From NCBI GenBank assembly GCA_025354565.1, contig JANXMQ010000030.1:1-50532 (forward strand): 50,532 nt of DNA, given 5' to 3'. The DNA comes from Akkermansiaceae bacterium. GTDB taxonomy: Bacteria > Verrucomicrobiota > Verrucomicrobiia > Verrucomicrobiales > Akkermansiaceae. A program made the translations under genes and the position numbers. Positions 42,951 through 50,532 of the stretch are shown piece by piece. Every line of letters begins with the position of its first letter. Within the stretch, counting starts at the first letter, position 1. The notes under the pieces are model-generated. The model was not told where the DNA came from. It saw only the letters and a program-made list of their open reading frames with translations, and made no database searches.

Positions 42951-44660
42951 TTAATTATTACCAAGTCGTTTCACAAATTCATCTAACAACGCCTTCACTC
43001 GTGGCTCGTGGGCGATGGGGGCCGGCTTGTCGAAGCCAAGCCAGATCGCGGTCGCGCCACTGGGGCCGAGACGCAGCGTCCAAGCATCACGCTCGGAGCC
43101 AGTCGCGCCGGTGAAATTGCGGGTGCCGCCACTGCGTTGCAGGACGCTGGCGGCATCAAGCGCAGCAGCGGGCGAGAGGACGGCGTTGAGCTGGGGCTGG
43201 ACCGTGTAGAGGGTCTCGCCCGTGGCGTCCTGAATGCTCTCTATCAAGTACGGGCGCGCGCGCTTGCCTTGATTGCCAAGGATGGCCAAGCCGACGGACA
43301 TTTCCAGCGGCGTCGCGTTGACGGTACCGCGGAAGAGATCCTCGGTGTTGGAAAACCGACCGGTGAAGCCACAGCGTTTGGCGATGCGACCGACTTCCTC
43401 GGGGCCGATCTGGCGACCGGTTTGCACCGGCCGACCGGGCAGGACGAGCTTGCCTCGTTCCGCCGCAGCGGCGGCGACGAAGGGCTCGAACGCCGAGCCC
43501 AGATCGCGGCTAGAGCGGGAGCGGTCGAAGTGCGAGTCGCTGAAATTTCGCCCACCAATCAATGCCAGCGTGGCTCCGGTGCGGGTCTCAGTGGTGACAG
43601 CGGCGTATTGTAGATAGGCGGGCTCGGTGCCGCTTACGTGCTTGGCTTCGGTCTCGTAGGGCCAGGATTTTTCCTTCTCCAGATCCTCGACGGCGCGGGT
43701 GAGTTCCAACTCCAGACGGTTCTGCCACGCGGCATCCAGCGTGGTTTGGACGCGCAGTCCGCCGGGGTGTATGCCCTCGGTTTCGAGCAGGTGCTCGAGC
43801 TCGCGGTTGGCGGCTTGCAGGGCGTAAGAGGTCTGGGTTTCCCGCTGCTCTTCGCTAACGAGTTTCACCGGTGTCGCCACGATCGCATCGCGGTGGGCCG
43901 GATCGATGAAGCCCATCGCGATCATCCGGTCGAGGGTCTGGTTCCGTTGTTCGATGGCGGCATCGAGATTCCGGAATGGCGAGAAAATGTGCGGACCACG
44001 GATGATCCCGACGACCATCGCGCACTCGCCCTCGTTGAGCTCGCGGGTGGGTTTCCCGAAATACGTGTTAGCCGCCTGCTCGATCCCGGTCGCCCCGGCG
44101 CCGAAGTAGATGCGGTTCAGATAGTGGGTGAGAATCTCGTCTTTGGAATAACGGGCCTCGACGCGCAAGGTGAGTGCGATTTCCAACAATTTCCGGTGGA
44201 TGGATTTTTGCTTCATCTTGAAACAGTTGCGCGTGAGCTGCATGCTCACGGTGGATGCGCCCTGGGTGAAGTCATGGTCCTTGAAATTTCTCACCGTCGC
44301 CCGCAGCAAGCCACGGACATCGACACCGCTGTGCTCGAAAAATCGCGCGTCCTCCCGGGCGCACAGCGCATGCACCAGAAAATCCGGAATGTCCTGCCGT
44401 GTCACCAACTTGCGCCCACCGCTGCCCGGTGCGGTGATTTCCACGCCCTTGCGATCATAAAAAACCGTCCCGGCGGGCAGCTTGGCGACATCCTCCATGT
44501 TGAAACGCATCGCCAGCATGAAGTAGAAAAACGCCACAGATGATAGAATCAACAGGCCCGTCACCGTCAGCAGGAAACCCACCTTCACCGGGCCATGCAG
44601 CCACACCGGCAGCCAGCGTTGCCAGAACGCGGGTGGCCGGATGGGACGCCAAGTGGACAT
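42951..44660 (-). CDS. Class A penicillin-binding protein with degenerate transpeptidase
   Basis: ATG 44660 (MSTWRPIRPPAFW) gives 569 residues with one membrane segment (about 28-52). The glycosyltransferase (GT51) domain is intact: REDARFFEHSGVD with the catalytic Glu103, GASTVSMQLTRN, RKLLEIALTLR and YLNRIYFG. The transpeptidase domain is odd. The SxxK motif reads SAFE (Ser389, Glu392 for Lys), and the KTG motif reads FTG (516-518). The SxN motif is not clear. Probably it polymerises glycan but cannot crosslink. A serine is still present, but without the Lys general base catalysis is unlikely. Confidence 0.85.
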   Translation of the reverse strand: MSTWRPIRPPAFWQRWLPVWLHGPVKVGFLLTVTGLLILSSVAFFYFMLAMRFNMEDVAKLPAGTVFYDRKGVEITAPGSGGRKLVTRQDIPDFLVHALCAREDARFFEHSGVDVRGLLRATVRNFKDHDFTQGASTVSMQLTRNCFKMKQKSIHRKLLEIALTLRVEARYSKDEILTHYLNRIYFGAGATGIEQAANTYFGKPTRELNEGECAMVVGIIRGPHIFSPFRNLDAAIEQRNQTLDRMIAMGFIDPAHRDAIVATPVKLVSEEQRETQTSYALQAANRELEHLLETEGIHPGGLRVQTTLDAAWQNRLELELTRAVEDLEKEKSWPYETEAKHVSGTEPAYLQYAAVTTETRTGATLALIGGRNFSDSHFDRSRSSRDLGSAFEPFVAAAAAERGKLVLPGRPVQTGRQIGPEEVGRIAKRCGFTGRFSNTEDLFRGTVNATPLEMSVGLAILGNQGKRARPYLIESIQDATGETLYTVQPQLNAVLSPAAALDAASVLQRSGGTRNFTGATGSERDAWTLRLGPSGATAIWLGFDKPAPIAHEPRVKALLDEFVKRLGNN

Positions 44661-44865
44661 GGAGGTAGTTGAGAGTTGGGGCTTGAGAGTTGAGAGCAAG
44701 ATGGGGAAACTGCAATCCATTCTCACCGTCCCCTTCAGCCGGGGTTCGAGTGCCGTTCTAGCACGGAAGCTGTCCACAGAAAACTCATTTCCCCGCCATC
44801 GGCTCCGGCTTCCCACGGACCGCGAGCTTCAGCCCGCCTGCGCAGCGAGGGATGAATGAAACCGC

Positions 44866-45108
44866 TTATGAGTTGCGCTTGTAATCAGCCTCGCCGCCAC
44901 CTTGACGCCGCCCCAGCACAGCGTCCGCAGACCACTTGATTTCTAAACGTGGTTGCTGCGTCTCGTCGCAACGTGTCAACTCAATCCGACTCCCCCGCGC
45001 GTCCACCTTCACGTCACGGATCCTCGCCAAGCGCTTCTTTTTGTCTGGGAAGTTGTATTGATCACTCCTGGGGACCCGATTAGCCGATGCCTTTTTGCGT
45101 ATATCACT
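44866..45108 (-). pseudogene. C-terminal remnant of an unknown protein, running through repeat R1
   Basis: An 81-codon minus-strand frame has no start codon but looks coding: RDVKVDARGSRIELTRC, then PRLEIKWSADAVLG, ending DYKRNS. It reads straight through repeat R1 as QYNFPDKKKR. It lies between the coiled-coil gene and the penicillin-binding protein gene. It may be the tail of a gene interrupted by a cassette-like insertion. I do not recognise the family. Confidence 0.45.
45031..45060. repeat. Cassette-spacing repeat copy R1
   Basis: The copy reads GCGCTTCTTTTTGTCTGGGA followed by AGTTGTATTG, then ATC. It is identical in its core to R2 and R3. It lies 60 bp after the stop of the coiled-coil ORF (minus strand). 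Confidence 0.85.
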
Positions 45109-45120
45109 TCAAGATCGATT

Positions 45121-45786
45121 CTATCCAAATATTTGCCACTTAATGCGATCAAACGCAGCAGTTTCCCGATTACAGATTTCTCGTTGAGAGCTTAAACGAC
45201 GATCAATGTCGGCAATTTTTCCTTTCTGCCGATCAATCGAAGATTGCAGATCTGCGATCGCGCTCTTCGCCCGGCTGATCCGTGAGCCAAAGTCGTATAC
45301 ATCGTGACCTCTTTTCGCACTGGCGAACACTTGACTCAAATCTTCCCGGTGGGGACGTATTGCTTCGAAAAGTTGGGAAAGCTCGTTGCGGGCCTTATTT
45401 TTTTCTTCTTGCATTGGCTTCAGTCGTTCGAATGCTATTTCACGAACTTGGCGCTGGCTAGCCAAGCGCTGTTGAGCACGGTCATACTCAGCTCGGATTT
45501 CGTTGTAAGCGTCGCGCAATCTTTCGGACGCTTCTTTTTCCTCAGCCAATAGTGCTGCGATTTCATTTCTGCGCTGCTGATTCTTTTCAGCCTTTAGTTC
45601 TGCGTAGAGTCTCCGTTTAAGCTCTTCAACTTCCCGAAGAGCTTCTCTGGTTGTATCCATGCGCGCCTTAATCGACGGCGAATAGGGAGAGTCGCTGAGA
45701 GACAAAAGAAAAGCCGCGACCCCTGCAACTGTAAGAAGAGCGAAGATGTCCATTTCTTTTTTGGCTAACAGTTGAGTTCGTATCAT
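45121..45786 (-). CDS. Membrane-anchored coiled-coil protein of unknown function
   Basis: The frame of 221 codons has a short N-terminal hydrophobic segment (MDIFALLTVAGVAAFLLSL) and then about 190 residues of almost continuous coiled coil rich in Arg, Glu and Ala (EELKRRLYAELKAEKNQQRR). ATG 45753 has a better purine stretch before it than ATG 45786. The region is AT-richer than its neighbours. It lies between repeats R1 and R2. No family was recognised. Confidence 0.7.
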   Translation of the reverse strand: MIRTQLLAKKEMDIFALLTVAGVAAFLLSLSDSPYSPSIKARMDTTREALREVEELKRRLYAELKAEKNQQRRNEIAALLAEEKEASERLRDAYNEIRAEYDRAQQRLASQRQVREIAFERLKPMQEEKNKARNELSQLFEAIRPHREDLSQVFASAKRGHDVYDFGSRISRAKSAIADLQSSIDRQKGKIADIDRRLSSQREICNRETAAFDRIKWQIFG

Positions 45787-45858
45787 GTCCGGCAGTGATA
45801 TCCAGACAATTCATCTGCGGCAGGCTTGCCAGAATTCGTTGATTTCACAAGGATTTTT

Positions 45859-45886
45859 GCGCTTCTTTTTGTCTGGGAAGTTACAT
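45859..45886. repeat. Cassette-spacing repeat copy R2
   Basis: The copy reads GCGCTTCTTTTTGTCTGGGA then AGTTACAT, diverging at its end from R1 and R3. It lies 7 bp after the stop of the small two-helix protein gene (minus strand). Confidence 0.85.
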
Positions 45887-45893
45887 CCTTGAA

Positions 45894-46124
45894 TTACCAG
45901 TGACGAAAAAAGCTCAGGAGTGTATGCCATGCATCGTCTCCCACCTTGGCTGCATAAAGACTAATAACGAGCGTCATGATCGCCCAGATTGTTACGCTCG
46001 CCGTAATCCCCAAGCGATCGAGTGCGTATAATAGGACACCGCCAGCAGCGATGGCCCCGAAGAACAAAAATGAGCAGATGAATCGAACCCAGAACTCCTC
46101 TTTGTCTCTTGGTGGGGTATTCAT
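45894..46124 (-). CDS. Small protein with two membrane segments
   Basis: ATG 46124 (MNTPPRDKEEFW) gives 76 residues with hydrophobic helices at about 15-32 (FICSFLFFGAIAAGGVLLYAL) and 38-55. A longer frame begins in repeat R3. No family was recognised. It is one of three short genes spaced by the repeats, all on the minus strand. Confidence 0.6.
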   Translation of the reverse strand: MNTPPRDKEEFWVRFICSFLFFGAIAAGGVLLYALDRLGITASVTIWAIMTLVISLYAAKVGDDAWHTLLSFFRHW

Positions 46125-46157
46125 CTGTGCAAGCGATGGTGACTTTGGGGTTGATGA

Positions 46158-46187
46158 TCGCTTCTTTTTGTCTGGGAAGTTGTATTG
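46158..46187. repeat. Cassette-spacing repeat copy R3
   Basis: The copy reads TCGCTTCTTTTTGTCTGGGA then AGTTGTATTG. It lies 48 bp after the stop of the antitoxin-like gene and is read through as QYNFPDKKKR in the frame of the next gene. Confidence 0.85.
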
Positions 46188-46235
46188 CACTTCCGGTCAA
46201 TACTGCGGAGGTCTTTCGCGGCATTCCTAGAGATC

Positions 46236-46424
46236 TCAACGCGGTAAAAGGCCATCGGCGGTCAGTTGCTCCTTAAGTTCCTTCAGTGAGATTCTGTCGT
46301 CGTCTCTGCGTTCGGCCACTGCCGCAAGGTCAGCAACATCCTCCATCAGTGACTCGTAGTCAGCAATTGGAATCACAACAGCGACCTTCTGGCCGCGGTC
46401 ATCGGTGAGGAATTGCGTTGTCAT
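46236..46424 (-). CDS. Antitoxin-like protein without a visible toxin
   Basis: This 62-residue protein starts MTTQFLTDDRGQKVAVVIPI and continues ADYESLMEDVADLAAVAERR, the Phd/RelB-type antitoxin pattern. No toxin gene lies downstream; the next gene on the strand is the two-helix protein beyond repeat R3. It is probably an orphan cassette. Confidence 0.72.
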   Translation of the reverse strand: MTTQFLTDDRGQKVAVVIPIADYESLMEDVADLAAVAERRDDDRISLKELKEQLTADGLLPR

Positions 46425-46475
46425 GAGCGAAGAATACCATCCATCGGCCAAGCCTTCAAGCGAACCTTTGGGCAC

Positions 46476-46510
46476 GGCTTGGAAGTTGTATTGGGGAAGT
46501 TGTATTGATC
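46476..46510. repeat. Cassette-spacing repeat copy R4 (partial, doubled)
   Basis: GGAAGTTGTATTG occurs twice in tandem, at 46481-46493 and (as part of GGGAAGTTGTATTGATC) at 46494-46510. The second copy matches the end of R1 including the ATC. The leading TTCTTTTTGTCT part is missing. It bounds the cassette-like region on the side of the beta-helix gene. Confidence 0.7.
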
Positions 46511-46528
46511 CCCGCCTTGGCGGGTTTT
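46511..46528 (+). terminator. Terminator-like hairpin, oriented opposite to its neighbours
   Basis: CCCGCC (46511-46516) and GGCGGG (46519-46524) form a stem with a two-base loop, followed by TTTT on the plus strand. All neighbouring genes read on the minus strand, so the T-run is on the wrong side for them. It may be a bidirectional signal or part of the repeat system. Confidence 0.5.
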
Positions 46529-46539
46529 CAGACGGCCTC

Positions 46540-49200
46540 TCAGGGTTTGTGGGTGAGGGAGAGGTTGTCGATGTGATAGACGGTTTTCGTATCGGCGTTG
46601 CTGACGAAGCCGAGCCATTCGAGTTGTTTCCAGAGCGGGTCACAGGGGAGGTCTTTGTAAATCTGCGGCGGCTGGCCGGGAAGGGTGAGGGAGAGGGTCC
46701 AGGTGGCGGTGGAGCGGGGACCGATGGCGGCGGTGATTTGGAGGTGGGACCATTGGCCGACGGGCAGGGCGGCAAGATGTTTTCCGCCGACGATGAGGTC
46801 GCCGCCATAGAGGCTGATGCTGGGGCCGCTGTGATAGGGGCTCGCGGCATCCCGCCACTCGTGATAGAACTCGACGCCGGGGCCGGCATTGAGATCGAAG
46901 GCGCAGGTGGTGATGCCGTCGCGATGGTGGGGCTGGAAATAGAAGTGGGGATCGAAGCGGGCGGTGAGGCCGGGTGCATCGGTGATGCGAAGGCTCTGCT
47001 GCCCGGCTGCGGCGACCTCGCGGGTGGTGGCGATGGAGTCACCTTTGTTTTCGACTTGGACTTGGGCTTCGGCGAGCGGATTTGGGGATTCGAAATCGAG
47101 CTTCAATTCCAGCGGCGGGGGTGGCGGCGCGGGTGGCGGGGTCTCCAGCGGCGGATAGATGGCGGAGGTGGCGAGTTTTCTCCACGCGACATCGCCATAG
47201 ACTCCGGCCTGGGTGAAATCGAAGGGCTTGAAGCCAATTTTCGCAACGTCCGGGTTTTTGCCGATCAGGCGGAAGTCGCGTTGGGCGGCATCGGCGAATA
47301 ACGGATCAGCAATGAGTGAGCCTTGGTCCTGGCCGGAGGTGCGCCAGTCATCGAAGGATCTGCCGGCGAAGTCGATGGGTTGGTGATCGGTGCGCCAGTA
47401 GAGGTTTTGTTTCATGATGACGTTTGGATCCTGCCACTGGCCGTCGAGCAGTTTTCCGGAATCCCAGAGGACGATGTTGTGGGAGAAGGTGAAGGAGAGG
47501 TGGTCCTCCTTGCGCGAGCCCTGGATCTGGTGCTCTTTCGCATAGGCGAGGATGTTGTTTGTAACGATGTTTTCCCGACCGTAGTGCTGGTGGAAGCCGC
47601 CGGTCTTGGTGTTGTAAACGAGGTTGTTCTCCAGGGTGATGCCGGTGCTGCCTTCGTCGGTGTAGAGTCCCCAGCCGCCGTAGATATAGGAATAAATGTC
47701 GTGGCAGACGTTGTTGGAAACGGTGGTGCCTTCGGAGGGGCCGAGGGTGTACACAGCGCCCATGTCACTGAGGACGCCATAGCCGAGGTGGTGGATGTGG
47801 TTGAACTCGATCTTGTTGCGCTTCGCCTGGCTGGGGGCATAGCCCCAGCGCCAACCGACGGATATGCCGGTATAGCGGAAGTCCGAGATGTCATTATGGG
47901 TGACCTGGTTATCGGCGCTATGGCCGATCCAGACGCCAATGGCTCCGGCAAAGAGGTGGCCGCCGGAGTAGATGATGTTGTTATCCACGATGCAGCGGCC
48001 GGTGCGGTCGGCCTCGGAGGGCTTGTCATTATCCCAGCCCTGGCCGATCCGGATACCGCCCGCGCCGAGGTCGTGGAAATACGAGCGGGTGACGCGGCAA
48101 TCGGTGCAGGCACGGTGGAACCAGATGCCATAGGTGCCGGTGTGGGCGATCTCGCAGTCTTCGATGGAAATTTCGCGAGCCTCGTCCGCCCGGATGACGG
48201 CATCGATGCCAAATGCGGCCTGGTGGTCGCCATGGCCCTCGGGTGGCAGGATGTAGCCGGAGTATTGGAAGGAGAGTCCCTTGAGGGTGATGTGTTGAGC
48301 GGATTTGAAGCGGATGAAATGATCCGCCACCGGCGCGATGACCTGTGCCTTTGTCATGTCCTCGCCGGGCAGGGGGATGTAGGAGAGCACGCCATCGCGG
48401 GCGAGAAACCACTCACCGGGCGCATCGAGCGCGGCACGGAAGTTTTCGAGGTGATAGCGTTGGTCGCTGCCCCACTTGAAGAACGGCCACGGCGCGGGTG
48501 CGGTAGTGATGATCTGGTTGTGCTCCCGATCCGCCGAGGCGATCGGGTGGCGTGACATTTCCCACGAATGATAGACTACGGCGCAAACGTCCGCGAGCTG
48601 CTCCTTCGGGAGATCGAACAGCGGGGCGAGATCGTTTCCGCGTCCGGCGATGGCGCGGCCTGATAGATCCACCTCCTTGCCGGTCACGGGATCGATGCCG
48701 CTGGCGACCATGGCGCGCATGAAGTGATAGAACTTGTTAGGAGTCCGGGCGCGGGTGGCGCGGGTGCCATTGACCCAGAGCTGTTCGAAGCGCCACTTGC
48801 CATCCTTCACTTCCGGGATGGAGGCGGTCCACACGCCGCCGGGTCCGGGTTTCCATCCGGTGACGGCGCGTCCGCCTAATAGAACGGGCTTCGCGCCGGG
48901 GGCGGCCTCGTAGGTGACACCATCGTCCGCCGCAGTGAACTCGACGGGCGAGGTGAGCGGATAGATGCCATCCGCAAACTGGACGCGGATGGGGATGTCG
49001 CGGGTGGTGATCTTGCGGGCCGCGTCGCGCGCGCCGGCGAGAGTGGCGAGCGGGCCGTCGGTATTCTCCGCGTTGGGTTGCTGGAGATTTCCGGACCATG
49101 CGTCGTTTCCTTGCGGGGCGACGTGGAGGATGGCCACCTCCGCACGGAGACTCGAGGTGATAATCCAGGCGGTGCAGATCACAAGGTGCCGTAGTTTCAT
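46540..49200 (-). CDS. Secreted right-handed parallel beta-helix protein
   Basis: ATG 49200 ([20 protein letters not shown]) gives 886 residues with a signal peptide. The central 400 residues have beta-helix rungs typical of NosD/pectate lyase-like proteins ([53 protein letters not shown]-like turns). An N-terminal domain with a [12 protein letters not shown] motif and a C-terminal jelly-roll of about 170 residues ([19 protein letters not shown]) flank it. It is probably a polysaccharide lyase or hydrolase acting outside the cell. The catalytic residues are not clear. Confidence 0.82.
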   Translation of the reverse strand: MKLRHLVICTAWIITSSLRAEVAILHVAPQGNDAWSGNLQQPNAENTDGPLATLAGARDAARKITTRDIPIRVQFADGIYPLTSPVEFTAADDGVTYEAAPGAKPVLLGGRAVTGWKPGPGGVWTASIPEVKDGKWRFEQLWVNGTRATRARTPNKFYHFMRAMVASGIDPVTGKEVDLSGRAIAGRGNDLAPLFDLPKEQLADVCAVVYHSWEMSRHPIASADREHNQIITTAPAPWPFFKWGSDQRYHLENFRAALDAPGEWFLARDGVLSYIPLPGEDMTKAQVIAPVADHFIRFKSAQHITLKGLSFQYSGYILPPEGHGDHQAAFGIDAVIRADEAREISIEDCEIAHTGTYGIWFHRACTDCRVTRSYFHDLGAGGIRIGQGWDNDKPSEADRTGRCIVDNNIIYSGGHLFAGAIGVWIGHSADNQVTHNDISDFRYTGISVGWRWGYAPSQAKRNKIEFNHIHHLGYGVLSDMGAVYTLGPSEGTTVSNNVCHDIYSYIYGGWGLYTDEGSTGITLENNLVYNTKTGGFHQHYGRENIVTNNILAYAKEHQIQGSRKEDHLSFTFSHNIVLWDSGKLLDGQWQDPNVIMKQNLYWRTDHQPIDFAGRSFDDWRTSGQDQGSLIADPLFADAAQRDFRLIGKNPDVAKIGFKPFDFTQAGVYGDVAWRKLATSAIYPPLETPPPAPPPPPLELKLDFESPNPLAEAQVQVENKGDSIATTREVAAAGQQSLRITDAPGLTARFDPHFYFQPHHRDGITTCAFDLNAGPGVEFYHEWRDAASPYHSGPSISLYGGDLIVGGKHLAALPVGQWSHLQITAAIGPRSTATWTLSLTLPGQPPQIYKDLPCDPLWKQLEWLGFVSNADTKTVYHIDNLSLTHKP

Positions 49201-49387
49201 GGAGCGGGTGCACATGGGCTTGCGTGCGCTCCAAACTACGCCTGCCTTCCGCTTGATCTTGCAGAGGTGGACCTAACGGGGCTGCCGGTTCTGGCGGGAG
49301 AGGATGAAGGTGGATCTTGAGGTGGCGATATAAGAAAGGTCGTTCGCTTTTTGGGCGTTTAGGGGTTCAACCCAGCCTCTAGGTATC

Positions 49388-50532
49388 GTGCGTCCCCTTT
49401 CTTTCCTATTGTTCACTGTCTTTCCTGTCTTGGCCGCGCCGCTGCCGGAAGAGATCTTGCCCACCGCCAAGTCGCCCTTTGTGCAAGGTGCCGAAGCCCA
49501 GCGGGCGGAGTTGCATAAGGCGATCCGTGCCTACATGGCGTTGGAGCCAGGGAAATTCGGCGCACATCCGGCGGCGGCGGATTTTCCTGGTGCGGTCGAG
49601 TCCAAGGAGCGGGTGGGTACGACGGTTTCCTATAACGCCAATCTCCGCTACCGCTGGGACACCACGGTTGGCAATGCTCCCGACCGGGCGACCGGGCCGG
49701 ACGTCTGGCAGGAAACCGGACTCTATGCCGCACCCGGCGAGGTGGTGACTGTTAGGGCGGACAAGCTCCCTGCGGACCGCACCGTGGAGATCATCGTCGG
49801 CTGCCACCGCGACAGCCTGCTCAAGCTGGAAAAGTGGCAACGTTTCCCCATCATCACGCGCTCGTTTGAGTTGAAACCGGGCGAGAACCGTATCGCCAAT
49901 GCCTTCGGTGGTCAGCTTTTCATTCAGATCAAAGCCAAGGGTGGTCCGCTGCCAGTGGTTACGGATGTTAGCTCGTTGGTTTTCTCGAATGCGGTCGCGG
50001 CACCGACGTATGTGTTGGGTCGGGATACGCAAACCACTTGGGAAAAATCTCGGCTCGCGGCCGCGCCGTGGGGCACGCTGGTCGGCAAATGCGCCATCCT
50101 CCATCTGGCCTCCAGCGAGCTGCGGAAACTCGAAACCCCCGAGGCTCTGCTCGCTTGGTGGGACAAGGCGCTGGCCATGGAGGACGACCTCGTCGCGCTG
50201 GCCCGGCTGGCACCGGAGCGCATCGTACCGGACCGCCAGATCTCCGCCGGCTTCATGCACTCGGGCTACCCGTTCATGTGCATCCAAGGGGCGAGCCAAA
50301 AGGACATTACCGACCTAACAAAACTCACCACGCAGGGTAATTGGGGCTTTTTCCACGAACTCGGACACAACCACCAGCGCCACGAATGGACCTTCGAGGG
50401 CCAGGTCGAGGTCACGTGCAATCTATTCTCGCTCTATCTGATGGAAAATCTCGTCGGCAAGCCCCGGGGGCAGGGGCACCCGTCCATGGTCAACCTCGAC
50501 GCGGTGCTGGGCAAGCGGCTCGCCAACCCGCC
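49388..50532 (+). CDS. M60-type metallopeptidase, N-terminal 381 residues (cut by window edge)
   Basis: GTG 49388 gives the signal peptide VRPLSFLLFTVFPVLAAPLP, so I take it as the start. Residues about 90-320 form a beta-sandwich lead-in with VSYNANLRYRWDTT and AAPGEVVTVRADKL. The zinc site HELGHNH begins at residue 323, followed after about 14 residues by FEGQVEVTCNLFSLY, whose Glu is the third ligand pattern of M60/enhancin-like peptidases. These peptidases cut mucin and other glycoproteins. The gene is divergent from the beta-helix gene, and with the sulfatases points to glycoprotein use. The 3' end is outside the window. Confidence 0.88.
   Translation, partial: MRPLSFLLFTVFPVLAAPLPEEILPTAKSPFVQGAEAQRAELHKAIRAYMALEPGKFGAHPAAADFPGAVESKERVGTTVSYNANLRYRWDTTVGNAPDRATGPDVWQETGLYAAPGEVVTVRADKLPADRTVEIIVGCHRDSLLKLEKWQRFPIITRSFELKPGENRIANAFGGQLFIQIKAKGGPLPVVTDVSSLVFSNAVAAPTYVLGRDTQTTWEKSRLAAAPWGTLVGKCAILHLASSELRKLETPEALLAWWDKALAMEDDLVALARLAPERIVPDRQISAGFMHSGYPFMCIQGASQKDITDLTKLTTQGNWGFFHELGHNHQRHEWTFEGQVEVTCNLFSLYLMENLVGKPRGQGHPSMVNLDAVLGKRLANP

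Noticed and set aside
45031-46510. Reading the four repeats as attC sites
   Set aside because: The ends do not match RYYYAAC or GTTRRRY and no paired inner boxes were seen, unlike the sites at 29206 and 29822.
47323-48555. Plus-strand frame of 410 codons opposite the beta-helix gene
   Set aside because: It lacks any domain and is Val/Gly/Asp biased, which is typical of antisense frames of GC-rich genes.
49406-50299. Minus-strand frame of 297 codons opposite the M60 gene
   Set aside because: The plus strand has a signal peptide and the HELGH site, so this frame is a shadow.
1-50532. CRISPR array, rRNA, tRNA or phage cluster
   Set aside because: No evenly spaced repeat-spacer pattern, no tRNA-like cloverleaf and no phage genes were recognised.
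1-50532. GTTAG excess as a base-calling artefact
   Set aside because: The preferred base differs by codon phase (C to T in Pro-Asn, G to A in Leu-Thr), which one systematic error would not produce.

Overview
The window looks like a chromosome segment of a high-GC Verrucomicrobiota bacterium, probably from the Verrucomicrobiales/Akkermansiaceae side. This rests on three formylglycine-type sulfatases, DUF1080-like and DUF6797-like secreted proteins, a Minf_1886-type protein, and single-copy housekeeping genes scattered in short operons. No rRNA, tRNA, CRISPR array, integrase or complete transposon was seen. Taxonomy is inference from gene content.

Positions 1-553 hold the tail of an IS630-type transposase and two large imperfect inverted repeats. 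Positions 554-10022 are a minus-strand glycan-degradation block: three exported sulfatases, a DUF1080-like protein, a cellulase-like glycosidase, a large unknown exported protein and a truncated PhoD-like phosphatase. Two of the sulfatases share a 5' leader. Positions 10224-12177 encode an azurin-like blue copper protein and a Cyc2-like monoheme cytochrome-porin, suggesting outer-membrane electron transfer. Positions 12433-16774 are housekeeping: DUF5069, a SprT-like protein, a spermidine-synthase-like methyltransferase, fabF, a thioesterase and rsmI.

Positions 16782-18010 are a VapBC-type toxin-antitoxin pair enclosed by terminal inverted repeats of about 170 bp. Positions 18023-28062 hold a lipoprotein thioredoxin, a 1171-residue LamG/cytochrome/DUF6797 protein, a K+-independent H+-pyrophosphatase, rsgA and a large MscS channel. 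ribD (28191-29210) ends inside an attC-like site. Two minus-strand modules follow (YefM/YoeB and DUF2442/DUF4160), each ending directly on an attC-like site, which looks like a small integron cassette cluster without an integrase. bioA, an ATPase of the DUF4143 type behind three 23-bp-spaced repeats, prfC, an HU/IHF protein, an RlpA-like lipoprotein, thrB-thrC, a GH57 enzyme with a GT4 glycosyltransferase, and a penicillin-binding protein with a degenerate transpeptidase site follow.

Positions 44866-46510 are AT-richer and hold three short ORFs separated by four copies of a roughly 30-bp repeat. The window ends with a secreted beta-helix protein and, divergently, the first 381 residues of an M60-type metallopeptidase. 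With the sulfatases, these point to growth on sulfated or mucin-like glycans.

Across the window the pentamer GTTAG/CTAAC seems preferred at the DNA level. Rare Leu codons TTA and CTA, Arg AGA and Ser AGT often appear where they create it, in several reading frames and on both strands.
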